From positions 1 to 26,777 of the forward strand of contig KZ992605.1 of NCBI GenBank assembly GCA_003614735.1: a stretch of DNA of 26,777 nucleotides, in the 5' to 3' direction. Origin of the DNA: Thamnocephalis sphaerospora. Its lineage: Eukaryota > Zoopagomycota > Zoopagomycetes > Zoopagales > Sigmoideomycetaceae. A program made the translations under genes and the position numbers. Below the pieces are notes generated by a model that worked only from the letters and a program-made list of their open reading frames with translations, searched no databases and had not been told where the DNA came from. Below, in pieces: positions 18,617 to 26,777 of this stretch (position 1 is its first letter; the number at the start of each line of letters is the position of its first letter).

Positions 18617-20197
18617 TCATGCGAATAGCTCAAATAGCATGCGTCGCTTATCGGCAGGCAGATTCTCAACGTCGATGAATGAGGCAAGCTGTTGCTCCAG
18701 AGCTAGTTGCGTTTTCTGACATCGCCGGGGTACATAGTCAGCATAATCAATCACAGTGAAAGAATTGCTTTTGCCGTAGATTATGGCGTTGGTCAGCGTT
18801 TTAAGTCCGCTGCTTTTAGACTGGTTTACGCTTGGAGCTTTCCACATTGTGTGCTTTGCCATAGCCTCCCACTGTGCTTCAAGAGGGTATAGATGGCTGT
18901 AGTACCAGCAGGGAAGAGATAGCCTGTGGACCACAGTGCCACCTTCAAGGCTCAGCAATACGTTGGACTTGTCCTTGTAATCGACAAGCAGAAGGTTACG
19001 GGACACAATCGGCCATACTTTGGCGACCTTGATGTTGCTTGACCATTTTTCCTCCAGCGATATGCCTGCTGCATTGTTTGCAACTTGCAAAAGCACAAGA
19101 CTAGCTGTTTCCTCAGGAGCTATCTCGGCATACACTTCATCCTCTCCTTCTTCGCAGTCTGTCCACAGCAAGAATCTGCTGTCATCAATGCGTTCTGTTC
19201 GCACGGGGCTCTGTTTCGTTTTAAACATCTCCACCTTTCCTGTTGCTTTCCAATTGAATGACGCTGCGCGGCCGGGTATGGCTTCCCACAGTGTGTAAGT
19301 GACAATGGTAGAATCAAAATGGCGCTTACTATAGTATAGCTGAACAATGTGTGCACTGTTGTGTGTAGTGCTCAAGATACGACAGCTCGTTACAGGAGCC
19401 AAAGAATCCGAGCAACATAGACCACTAGCGAGATTGTAAATGTATGTAGTATACTGTCTCGACGTTTTGGAGGCTGCATACTGGCATAGAATCCAGGTTC
19501 CTTGTGCACTGATATTCATGATGAACTGGCCAGCAACAATCACGCGTGGTGGCTTGTGAAGCGCAGCGGAATGCCAAGCGTAGAGCGAATGAAGATCGGT
19601 ATACGAGCCATCACTGTGGAGATGGCTGCCCAGAATGATGATATGCTCACCGGACCAGGAGTCGCGAACGTTGATATGCTCCACGGCTATATCGCCCCAG
19701 CACAGTCGTTCCAACACCCATGCTGGCTGCTGCTGAGGTAAACAAACCCACTGTGATACAACCATAGCGCTTCTTGCAGATGAGCCGTCTGGAGAAAGCA
19801 GGCTGCTTCGAAGACGAATACCGCGTGGGCGGGTTATAGCAGCGTTGGTGAGACGATGGGTTGTGTACTGTCCGTGGCGCCAGCGATACTCGGTCGCGCG
19901 TCGCATGCAGTAAGCAGCGAACCAGTCTGGTTGCATACCGTTGCATGTTTTTGCCTTTTTGTTAGAAGCACTGCTGGCGTGTGCTTTGATGGAATTCGCT
20001 CGCATTTGCTGCTGCAGCCACTCCAGCTCCCACTTGTCTTGATGCGGAAAATGCTGCTCAAAGCGCTTCCTCCACCATGCTTGTCGGCAAGAGATTCGGA
20101 CGCGGCATTTTTTGGAAACACAGGACAGCACTACAAGAGAGGTCTCGTCCAAAGCCTCAAAGATACGACTGAACAGTTCCTCCGGGATATACTCCAT
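18617..20197 (-). CDS. F-box protein, FBXW-like layout
   Basis: Single-exon frame of 526 aa from the ATG at 20197. Residues 1-45 are a clear F-box: IPEELFSRIFEALDETSLVVLSCVSKKCR and a closing WWRKRFEQ. A polar linker follows, with NKKAKT that could act in nuclear import. DWFAAYCMRRATEYRWRHG near residue 91 matches the segment that links F-box to propeller in FBXW/Cdc4 proteins (W-x3-Y-x2-R...W-x-x-G). The C-terminal ~400 residues look like successive beta strands, consistent with a propeller, but I see no GH/WD repeats. Probable SCF ubiquitin-ligase adaptor. It is the same type as the gene at 4331-5839, though overall similarity is low. It sits between two LINE remnants and next to a solo LTR, yet its frame is intact. 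Confidence 0.8.
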   Translation of the reverse strand: MEYIPEELFSRIFEALDETSLVVLSCVSKKCRVRISCRQAWWRKRFEQHFPHQDKWELEWLQQQMRANSIKAHASSASNKKAKTCNGMQPDWFAAYCMRRATEYRWRHGQYTTHRLTNAAITRPRGIRLRSSLLSPDGSSARSAMVVSQWVCLPQQQPAWVLERLCWGDIAVEHINVRDSWSGEHIIILGSHLHSDGSYTDLHSLYAWHSAALHKPPRVIVAGQFIMNISAQGTWILCQYAASKTSRQYTTYIYNLASGLCCSDSLAPVTSCRILSTTHNSAHIVQLYYSKRHFDSTIVTYTLWEAIPGRAASFNWKATGKVEMFKTKQSPVRTERIDDSRFLLWTDCEEGEDEVYAEIAPEETASLVLLQVANNAAGISLEEKWSSNIKVAKVWPIVSRNLLLVDYKDKSNVLLSLEGGTVVHRLSLPCWYYSHLYPLEAQWEAMAKHTMWKAPSVNQSKSSGLKTLTNAIIYGKSNSFTVIDYADYVPRRCQKTQLALEQQLASFIDVENLPADKRRMLFELFA

Positions 20198-20399
20198 AGT
20201 GGCGTAGACGAGCTAGAGAGGCAAAGTCGGGAAAGAGGTGCTGTTGCGCAGTTCTACAGCACATTCCCTCGTACTGATTGCGCAAGTAGGGTACGCCAGT
20301 GGTACAAACAAAGGTGCGCTCTAGCGCTTACACTCTATTCGTTATCAACCCGGGGTCTACCTGAGAGCGTGGCTTTATTTGTTTGCATTGATCACGCTA

Positions 20400-21620
20400 T
20401 CAGGCAATACAATGTATAGACGAAATAACTTTACAGCGCCACTTCTTACGAGCGGACGCCGGGTTAAGCCGCCGCGTCTTTACGTGTCTCTGTTCTACAG
20501 TTTACGCGAGGTATGAACCGTGATCCGGAGGCGGTCGACTTGCATCGCCTTCTCGTTAACACAAACCCATGTAGGCGACGGTAGAGACTGGCTTACTACA
20601 TCCGCTTGTTGAAGCGCAGGGTTGCGCCTTTTGAGGGAGCTGGTGGCGCTTACGCTTGGTGCAGGCCGTGCAGTACGGTCTATGATTTGATGATACGAGC
20701 CACTGCCATAGCGTTGTCGCGTGGAATGCGCGTGTTTGGTTCCTGAAAACCACCAGCGGCACCAATAGCGCGTTGACTCTGCTCACCGATAGGTTGGTTT
20801 GTGTGACCGGCACTACTGCCATGTTCATGTTCCAAGCTGGCAGTACGCTGCTCGTTGCCTCCTCCGCAGCCTTGGCCAGTTTGTTTGCCATTTCGTTGCC
20901 TGAAATACCCACGTGTGCTTTGACCCACTTGATCGTGACTGGTTGCGTTCGTTCGCGGACTCTGACTGCTTCCCTATCCCGTGAATGCGGTGAATCGCAT
21001 GTCCTGTGGCTATCACTTCTAGCATGTTCGAGTGGCAGTGCGGGCTGTTGTAGCTGTCTGCTGCCACGGTCATGCTCTGGGCGCTTCTTCCGGCAACGCA
21101 TTCGCTCATTGTTCAGCCGCCCGGGGCGATTCATCAAGGCCGTTTCGCAACGTCTGGTTTCCACGCGACGGGTGCTCGTTAAATGAACAATTTTTCCTTC
21201 CCATGTGGAATCGACAGCCAAGACTGGAGCAGAATGCATGGAAATCTACAGGTTTTCCAAAAACGAATAGCTTGTTTAAGATTTCCGTGGTCTCGCTTGC
21301 AGATATGTACAGTGAAGCATCCCGAGTCGTAACAAAGAGCCGTTTTTGTAGGTAGAGCACGTGTTCAAAATGGAAACGTTGCGACATTCTACCGTCCGCA
21401 CTCTGTGGACGATACCTGCCACTTTGTTTCGCGCAGGAAGCCAGCTACGGCTAATTCGCTGATCTTGACGCATGCGCACTCTGTGTTCCTCGCCTTCTAC
21501 GGTACCCCTGCTCTCTGCGATAAACATGCCCCAGGTAAAACAGCCAAACGCCAAAGTGTGTTTTCGACTACGTTGAAAATCTTTGCCAGCTCATCTGTGT
21601 CAGCAAGCACGCTTTGCGTG
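20400..21620 (-). mobile_element. Degenerate LINE (non-LTR retrotransposon) with RNase H motif
   Basis: The minus-strand frame at 20850-20939 reads VTIKWVKAHVGISGNEMANK, the RNase H signature of fungal non-LTR elements (W-V-x-x-H-x-G-x-x-GNE-x-A). It is followed by a Cys/His segment (HRPYCTACTKRKRH) and then the 3' tail at 20400-20500, shared with 17850-17940. Upstream, a different frame near 21109-20990 carries an RNase H-like A-DS motif and helix. Around 21610-21520 a fragment reading LADTDELAKIFNVVE resembles the reverse-transcriptase ADD region with the catalytic pair damaged. Changes of frame and loss of key residues mean it is dead. The outer 5' boundary is uncertain, and the stretch to 21977 holds nothing else I can name. 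Confidence 0.75.
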
Positions 21621-21977
21621 CGTGCCGCTGGTTCGTTCAAAAGTAAATCTCACGTGGTGCCATAGTGCCTCCGTGGTTCTATCCGCGGCCTTTCAGTCTG
21701 TGCTGTCGGGCTCACATCCCTTGTGAGTGCCTGTGTAGGAGTGCCATGTGGAGCCGGAAAGGCATGAACGCTTTTGCGACCATCCGTTCCAGCCAGTTGC
21801 CCGATATGGACACGGTTACGGCTGCTCTTGGAGCACGGAAATAAAAGCCGTGTTGTCGTCGCTGCCTGCATAGTGTATCTTAGCCCCGCCCACACTCACA
21901 CTCGTGCTTGCACACTCTTCGCATAGACACGACCACAAATTTCCGCTCACGATCGCTCCACTAACACTTACCTTACG

Positions 21978-23242
21978 ATGCGCTCTTTCGCCACCATCCT
22001 GCTTGCTGCGGCTGTCGTTGCACTATGTCATGTCAGCACATCGAGCGCAGTTCCTACCAATGTGCCGTCTCCTTCCACTGATCCAACAAACGCTTTGCCT
22101 AGTGCACCACCATCACCCCCTTCGGCTCGCACCGCATCCGGCAGCAATGCACCGTCGATTTCCCCGTCCCCAAAGTCGGGCGCATCGTCAAAATCGCGCA
22201 AATCAAAGCTTATCGTTGAAAGCATTCTTACGCGCACGGACAGCAAAACCTATACGGCGCTGGTGCAGTACAATGACAAAGCTGGCTTTCTCAAATGCAC
22301 AGGAGACAAGGAGGTTTTTGATAACGAGCGTGTCGCGCTGACTGTGAGTATCGCGTAGCTTGTTTGCCTTGAACATGCAGTTGCTTATGTGCGACACTTT
22401 TACGCAGAAAATTCATGCTGGCGATCCCAGCAAGTATGGCATTTCGCCTCGCATCAAAGAGGCGTTTGTTGGTCTAACGGCAGTTTTGTCGCCCAACAAG
22501 GGCAGCTATTGCCTAGTGCTGGAACGACTTGATGGCTGGAGTCTGGAAAACTATGCGGCACTGCTGGGAAACCCAGAAAAGGACGCGTACTTGCCGTCGC
22601 TCTTTTCCCAGGTCATCAATGGTAGCTAGCACAAATGTGGATTTGAGCACGCGTCATCACGCTAACACGACCGGCTGCCGCATAGGAATCAGGTACATGA
22701 ACCATCTTGGCTTGGTGCACGGTGATATCAAGCCAGAGAGTAAGCGTGGCGGTGCGCATCATAGCTTTCGTGCACAATGTCTTACATGGCTGCTGCTTGG
22801 TGCGACAGATATAATGATCAAGGGCACATCCTTCATCAACAAGCCCGTCATTGTCATTGTCGACTTTGGCATGTCCCAGGTCGTGGGCGAATCGGGCATG
22901 GGCTATTTCTACGGAGGCACAATGGGCTACCTTGCGCCCGAGGACGTTCTTGACGAGCAAACCGACTTGTACAAGCGCGATACTTGGATGCTCGGTGCCA
23001 CGCTATACGCCTCGTTGGCCGGCCTGCCGCCCTATAACTCCATAGGCGTTCTGGAAAGCGTTGAAAGGCAAGGCAAGAACTTGTTCCCGCCAATCGAAAC
23101 CTCCAAGAATGCCCAGCTGCTGGCGCTGATGAACAAGATGCTAGTCTGCAGCCCTGCACAACGGCCGAAACTGAGCGATCTGAGTGACCCGCTGATCGAG
23201 CCGTACGAGAAGACCATATCTGCAGCACTGCAGCAAGAATAA
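21978..23242 (+). CDS. Secreted protein kinase
   Basis: Four exons: 21978-22343, 22408-22621, 22686-22739 and 22809-23242, phases 0, 1, 1; 355 aa. A signal peptide (1-24, FATILLAAAVVALCHV core, likely cut after STSSA) is followed by a Pro/Ser-rich linker (25-75). The kinase domain has the strand-3 lysine K106 (FLKC), the helix-C glutamate E117, and the catalytic loop HGDIKPEN (205-212) with base D207 and metal-binding N212. DFG is at 230-232 and APE at 254-256 with GTMGYLAPED, and the helix-F aspartate D269 is in KRDTW. All catalytic residues are present. The HRD arginine is glycine, and the glycine-rich loop is poorly defined. The closest relative here is the pseudokinase at 15124-16666. If exported it would act in the secretory pathway or outside the cell; substrate unknown. 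Confidence 0.9.
22078..22120 (+). repeat. 43-bp perfect inverted repeat, copy in the kinase gene
   Basis: This part of the kinase exon 1, coding for the linker around DPTNALPSAPPSPP, is repeated without mismatch and in reverse orientation at 26735-26777, the last bases of the window. Confidence 0.97.
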
Positions 23243-23524
23243 GCTGCGCGCACAATTTTGCTTTGGCATTCTCCTCGTCTGTCGCAAAACGCGGTATCTG
23301 CGACAAACACCCTACTGCATCTCCGCACCCAACGCAATGGCATAATGTACCTTTAAATGATGACCTCATAATGTGACCATCCTCCAGCAGAGTGTCAGGG
23401 TAGACTAGCAATGCCGCCGCTTTTTGTCTGGCGCCAAAGTGCGCAATGAGTGATGGAGAATGTTGTTTATGATGCCAGTGCACGCTGCTATGCCATATGG
23501 ACAGTCGAATCGGGTAGCCTATGC

Positions 23525-25017
23525 CTAGCCGTACCAGTCAAGGAACAGCAGAATGAGGCTGGCAATGATCAGAAAAAAGAGGATCCACTTGCGCGTGTCT
23601 GCGCTTCGCCGACCAGCCTCCAGCAGTTGCTGGTTACCCTCGCGCACACGATCTGTCGACGCAACTGCCTCTTCGTACAGCCGCTCAGTCTCTTTGGCCT
23701 GAGTTGCTACGTGCGCCATCAGTTGATTCTGGAGTTCGGCAATCTCCAAGATGGCACGTTCAGCGGCCCTGCGTGTCCAGCGAGTTTCAATGAGCTGCAA
23801 CACATTTGGCATGCGCTGTGCACGCAATAACCCACTTGACCTGGTCCAACGTTGATTCCAGACGACTAGCAAGCTCTTGATTTTCCTGCTCCAACATTCG
23901 CTGCTGGTCTTCCGACAAGCCGAGCGTCTCGTCGACTATGCGCTCGTCCGCATCGCTTGTTGTTGCTGCAGCATCACCAATGCTGCCAACCTGATGTGCC
24001 TCCAACGAACGAGCACCCAAGCGACTGGCCTCGGTCGAGCGCGACACATTCGTGTGTGGACCTGTAACAGATAAATGGCTTCCGCTGCTTCTCAGTGAGC
24101 TGATCGTGGTTTTTAGGCAAGGGTATTAGTTCGCAGGCATGCACAGGACAGCACGGCACTACTACTTACAAACGCACTCACCTGCGCTGCCGCTCAATCT
24201 CTCGACGTAGCCGTGCCTCTTGCTGCTCGCGCTGCTGGGAGGAGACATCTGCAAGCCGCTTTCCCAGCCACCAGGCAATGGCGCCGCGGTGCGCGCGCAC
24301 CTGCTGCTCTCGCGCTTCGTCCTCCACACCAGCAGCCACGCCCACCGAGTCCAGCAATCTCCGTGCCAGTGTGACTCCGGCAGGCTGGACGGAAGCTGCA
24401 GTGTTGCCCGCGGTGAGATGTCTGCGCGGGTTAAAACCGCTGCTCCTTTGTACTCACTCTTTACCAGCTCCTCAAGCTGCGACACACGCTTGGCACAGCC
24501 GCCTATAATCTCCTTGGCTTTGCGGTCCACCTCATCGCGTTCTGCCTCTGTCATCCCACCGCGACCGCCGGCACTGCCACCGCCGTGCATGCCGTGCATG
24601 CCTGTTCTCGCCAGATAGGCGCGCCGCGTGCTGTCCAGAAACTCCCGTAGTGACTCGATATGCTCGGCCTAAAAGCACGTTGCTCAGCGCGTCCGTTCTT
24701 TGCGGCCATATAGTACACCGACCTCTTACCACACGGTAGGCCTCGGCGAGAAAAGTATCCATATGCTCTGGGTCGGGCTGCCATGCTGGCGGGGCTAGCA
24801 ACGCTGCCAATGTTGCATCGTCTACCGTCTCCTCGCTGCGCAAGCCCTGCTTTGCGTCCACCGTGCGTTTTCGCGTTCCTTTGGCCTCTACGGTTCTGGC
24901 ACCACTGGCGGTTGCCTGGCCGTCTTGCTGCTGCACATTGCTCGGCCGGTGCTGTTCGCAGTAGGCGCGCTTTAGCTCGTTGCGAAACTGCAGGGTGCGA
25001 TCGACGGCCGCCGGCAT
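23525..25017 (-). CDS. UFE1: Syntaxin-18/Ufe1-type Qa-SNARE
   Basis: Five exons: 25017-24730, 24668-24458, 24395-24182, 24099-23836 and 23768-23525; 406 aa. The N-terminus (VDRTLQFRNELKRAY) fits the start of syntaxin-18. A Gly/Met/His-rich loop lies near residue 120. A helix reading HRGAIAWWLGKRLADVSSQQ is followed by a charged R/E coiled coil. The SNARE motif spans about 310-378 (LDQVKAAERAILEIAELQNQL to GNQQLLEAG), with Gln349 at the expected zero layer. It is followed by a tail anchor, WILFFLIIASLILLFLDWYG, ending four residues after LFLD; LLFLDWY is characteristic of syntaxin-18. The protein should reside in the ER membrane and mediate fusion of retrograde COPI vesicles with Sec20/Use1-type partners. 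Intron 3 has an ACTAATAC branch site. I see no defect. Confidence 0.92.
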
Positions 25018-25405
25018 GACGACTGGTAGCTTGGCACAGCTAGAACGACGCTGAATGGCGTTTTGGACTACGGCGGGCTGAGATGGAGGTGTACAGCGAA
25101 GCAGTGGTGTAGGAATTGCCGCTGCGGTCGTGTGTTGCTGGCCTGTATGGAGGACATTGAAAAGTGACTTGGAACAACAATGTTTCTATATTTACGACTG
25201 GGAGCCAGCGCGGTACGACAAGGAAACGAGGGACGCAGGGAAACGAGAAGACAGGAGAATGCGAGCAAAAAGAGTATGGCGGTCGCCTATGGCGCAGAAG
25301 AGAAATGTCTTGGCAAGAAGACGACATATGCTGCAGAGGATACACTGGACGGCGGTGCTAAGCACCGGCAAGGAGGTACAGAAAAAGTACACGCGCAGGC
25401 TTCGG
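25018..25405. other. Intergenic spacer
   Basis: Lies between the syntaxin start and the arrestin stop, both on the minus strand, and probably holds the syntaxin promoter. Nothing else recognised. Confidence 0.5.
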
Positions 25406-26734
25406 CTACTGCACTGCCACTGGCGCCATCGCCACCGAGGCCGGTGTGTAGGCCGGTGGCAGCGAGACTGGACGCCAGCTTCTGGTGGTTAGCACCGTGG
25501 CGGCGGCGGTTGTCGGTTCATCTTCGCCAGCATCGATGGCTGGGTCTTCCAGCGGGAATGCCATCACCATTCCTTCGGCGGCGTCCTCGCAGGTGTAGTC
25601 TTCGGGCAGGAATTCATCCTCCAGCAGATTCATCTGATCGTAGCTCGGTGGAGGCGGCTCGTAGGCCGGCAGCAGACCACCGTCATGCGTCGTCGACATG
25701 ATCTCCTCGGCAAACTCCCAGTCGGCCAGCCCAGGTCCGTCACCAGTGGCGCCAGCCGCAAGCGCACGCGCATACGCATGTGCCGCCGCCGGGTCGTCGC
25801 CGAGCGCGACCGTGCGCCACCAGGCCGCCCAGCGACGCTGCCGTGCGTTGCTGCCAGCCGTGGAAAACACGCCAATCACCACCGGCACGCGGAACTTGGC
25901 CAGCGGCTTGGGCAACAGAGCGGGGCCAGAGGAGTAGCGCAGCGACACCTCAAGCATGTAGCGAACGGTGATGCAACCGGCACCATCCAGTCCGTTCAGC
26001 AGCGTACCGGCTCCGCTGGACGTTGACAGCATCCGACGCGGCAGCTGCAGCTCAAACACGCCGCTTGGGTCGTCGAGCGGCCGCTGACCTCCTGCCACCA
26101 CCACTTCTTCCACGTCCACCATCGAGTTGCTGCGGTGAACGCACACGCGACGCAAGCGCGCCTTGACGCCAACCGGGCCGGCAAGTCGGGTGTCGGACAC
26201 GCTAATCATCATGCGCAGACGCTCGCCTGCGCGATACCCCGTGCGAGCCAGGGACAATGTTGCGCACAGGCCCTCGTTGGCACCGGCGCCTGCTGTGACG
26301 GAGGTGGTCGAGCCGGTGGTGCTGCAGGCATCCGAGTCGCTGCTGCTGGGCGCAAAGCTCTGGTTGCTGCTGCTACGCATCAGCGCCTTGAACGGAGCCA
26401 GCGAAGCAACGGCCGCGCCCCGCGCCAGCCAGCTAGCCGCCTTGTTGACTTGGAATGGCCGACGGAGTACCAGCGGCAGGCTGTACGGCTCGCGATCAAT
26501 CAGAATCGGATCGCGCACCCGCAGCTCTGCTTCGGCCGTGATTTGAGCGTCTCCTTCGCGCCAGTGACTGGCCCGCAGTACGTAGTACACTTGGTTGCGC
26601 AGACTGTCCATCGAGTTGGGCAAGTGCATATTGACAGGTAGTGTGACGGAGAAAGACCAGGTGTGTGTGCCGGCAGCCAGCGTCGTCTGCTGGTCATCTG
26701 CATATTGCGGACCAGATAAGTCCTCGGCGGCCAT
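25406..26734 (-). CDS. Arrestin-related trafficking adaptor, apparently 5'-truncated
   Basis: Single frame of 442 aa from the ATG at 26734. It begins in what should be the middle of the arrestin N domain: LAAGTHTWSFSVTLPVNMHLP (~20-40) is the strand that normally lies over 100 residues into an alpha-arrestin. It continues through VYYVLRA, a Ser/Thr-rich loop (~120-150) and the arrestin C domain (LSLARTGYRAGERLRMMISV; VRYMLEVSLRY; VPVVIGVFS). The tail carries two PPxY motifs, PPSY (362-365) and PPAY (426-429), which recruit Rsp5/Nedd4 ubiquitin ligases. The family role is to direct ubiquitination and endocytosis of plasma-membrane transporters. The normal N-terminal strands are missing, and the sequence directly upstream of the ATG is an inverted copy of part of another gene. 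The listed start may therefore be only an internal methionine. Confidence 0.8.
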   Translation of the reverse strand: MAAEDLSGPQYADDQQTTLAAGTHTWSFSVTLPVNMHLPNSMDSLRNQVYYVLRASHWREGDAQITAEAELRVRDPILIDREPYSLPLVLRRPFQVNKAASWLARGAAVASLAPFKALMRSSSNQSFAPSSSDSDACSTTGSTTSVTAGAGANEGLCATLSLARTGYRAGERLRMMISVSDTRLAGPVGVKARLRRVCVHRSNSMVDVEEVVVAGGQRPLDDPSGVFELQLPRRMLSTSSGAGTLLNGLDGAGCITVRYMLEVSLRYSSGPALLPKPLAKFRVPVVIGVFSTAGSNARQRRWAAWWRTVALGDDPAAAHAYARALAAGATGDGPGLADWEFAEEIMSTTHDGGLLPAYEPPPPSYDQMNLLEDEFLPEDYTCEDAAEGMVMAFPLEDPAIDAGEDEPTTAAATVLTTRSWRPVSLPPAYTPASVAMAPVAVQ

Positions 26735-26777
26735 GGGGGTGATGGTGGTGCACTAGGCAAAGCGTTTGTTGGATCAG
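26735..26777 (-). repeat. 43-bp perfect inverted repeat, copy at the window edge
   Basis: The reverse complement of these bases equals 22078-22120 exactly and stops matching at the arrestin ATG. Read in the kinase frame on the minus strand it gives DPTNALPSAPPSPP and then enters the arrestin sequence out of frame. In the arrestin frame it contains a TAG. The repeat may continue beyond the window. Confidence 0.97.

Noticed and set aside
25406-26777. A kinase-leader/arrestin fusion protein across the window edge
   Set aside because: The repeat is out of frame with the arrestin, and the arrestin frame has a TAG within it, so no fusion product is encoded as written.
1-26777. CRISPR arrays, tRNA/rRNA genes, bacterial operons
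   Set aside because: No direct-repeat/spacer pattern and no tRNA B-box or rRNA-like sequence was seen; introns throughout rule out a prokaryotic origin.

Overview
This is nuclear DNA from a fungus. Seven multi-exon genes can be spliced by eye, using 28 GT-AG introns of only 53-82 nt, often with a CTAAC/CTAAT-like branch site. The proteins are fungal/eukaryotic housekeeping and signalling types: glycogenin, a syntaxin-18/Ufe1 SNARE, a DH-PH RhoGEF, an arrestin with PPxY motifs, F-box proteins, and a fragment of a 7TM/RGS-like protein. Decayed non-LTR retrotransposon pieces and a solo LTR are also present. Dense short introns and the gene content suggest an early-diverging filamentous fungus (Zoopagomycota-like is my guess); that placement is inference.

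Layout. 1-399 (-): 5' part of a multi-pass membrane protein that runs off the left edge. 430-2389: no supported gene. 2390-8342 (+): methyltransferase-like gene 1, an F-box gene, a decayed F-box-like relic, then methyltransferase-like gene 2. The two methyltransferase genes are paralogues with identical intron positions and phases and two internal exons of exactly 115 nt each. Both have a ruined SAM-binding glycine loop. 8661-10943 (-): glycogenin with an unusual His/Gln-rich tail. 12081-14129 (-): RhoGEF. 15124-16666 (-): secreted pseudokinase. 17582-17940 (+): LINE remnant. 18162-18480 (+): solo LTR. 18617-20197 (-): second F-box gene. 20400-21620 (-): another LINE remnant with an RNase H motif. 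21978-23242 (+): secreted protein kinase, paralogue of the pseudokinase. 23525-25017 (-): Ufe1/syntaxin-18. 25406-26734 (-): arrestin-like gene that appears to lack its N-terminal part.

How the genes relate. There is no operon logic. The striking feature is paralogue pairs whose members differ in predicted competence: an intact-looking secreted kinase against a pseudokinase that lost both the catalytic and DFG aspartates, and two methyltransferase folds without a canonical motif I. Two F-box proteins share an FBXW-like DW...Y..R...W segment after the F-box, suggesting SCF adaptor roles.

The right edge carries a perfect 43-bp inverted copy of the secreted kinase's linker-coding sequence, fused exactly at the arrestin ATG. 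It is either a real rearrangement that truncated the arrestin gene or an assembly error, and is the first thing to check.
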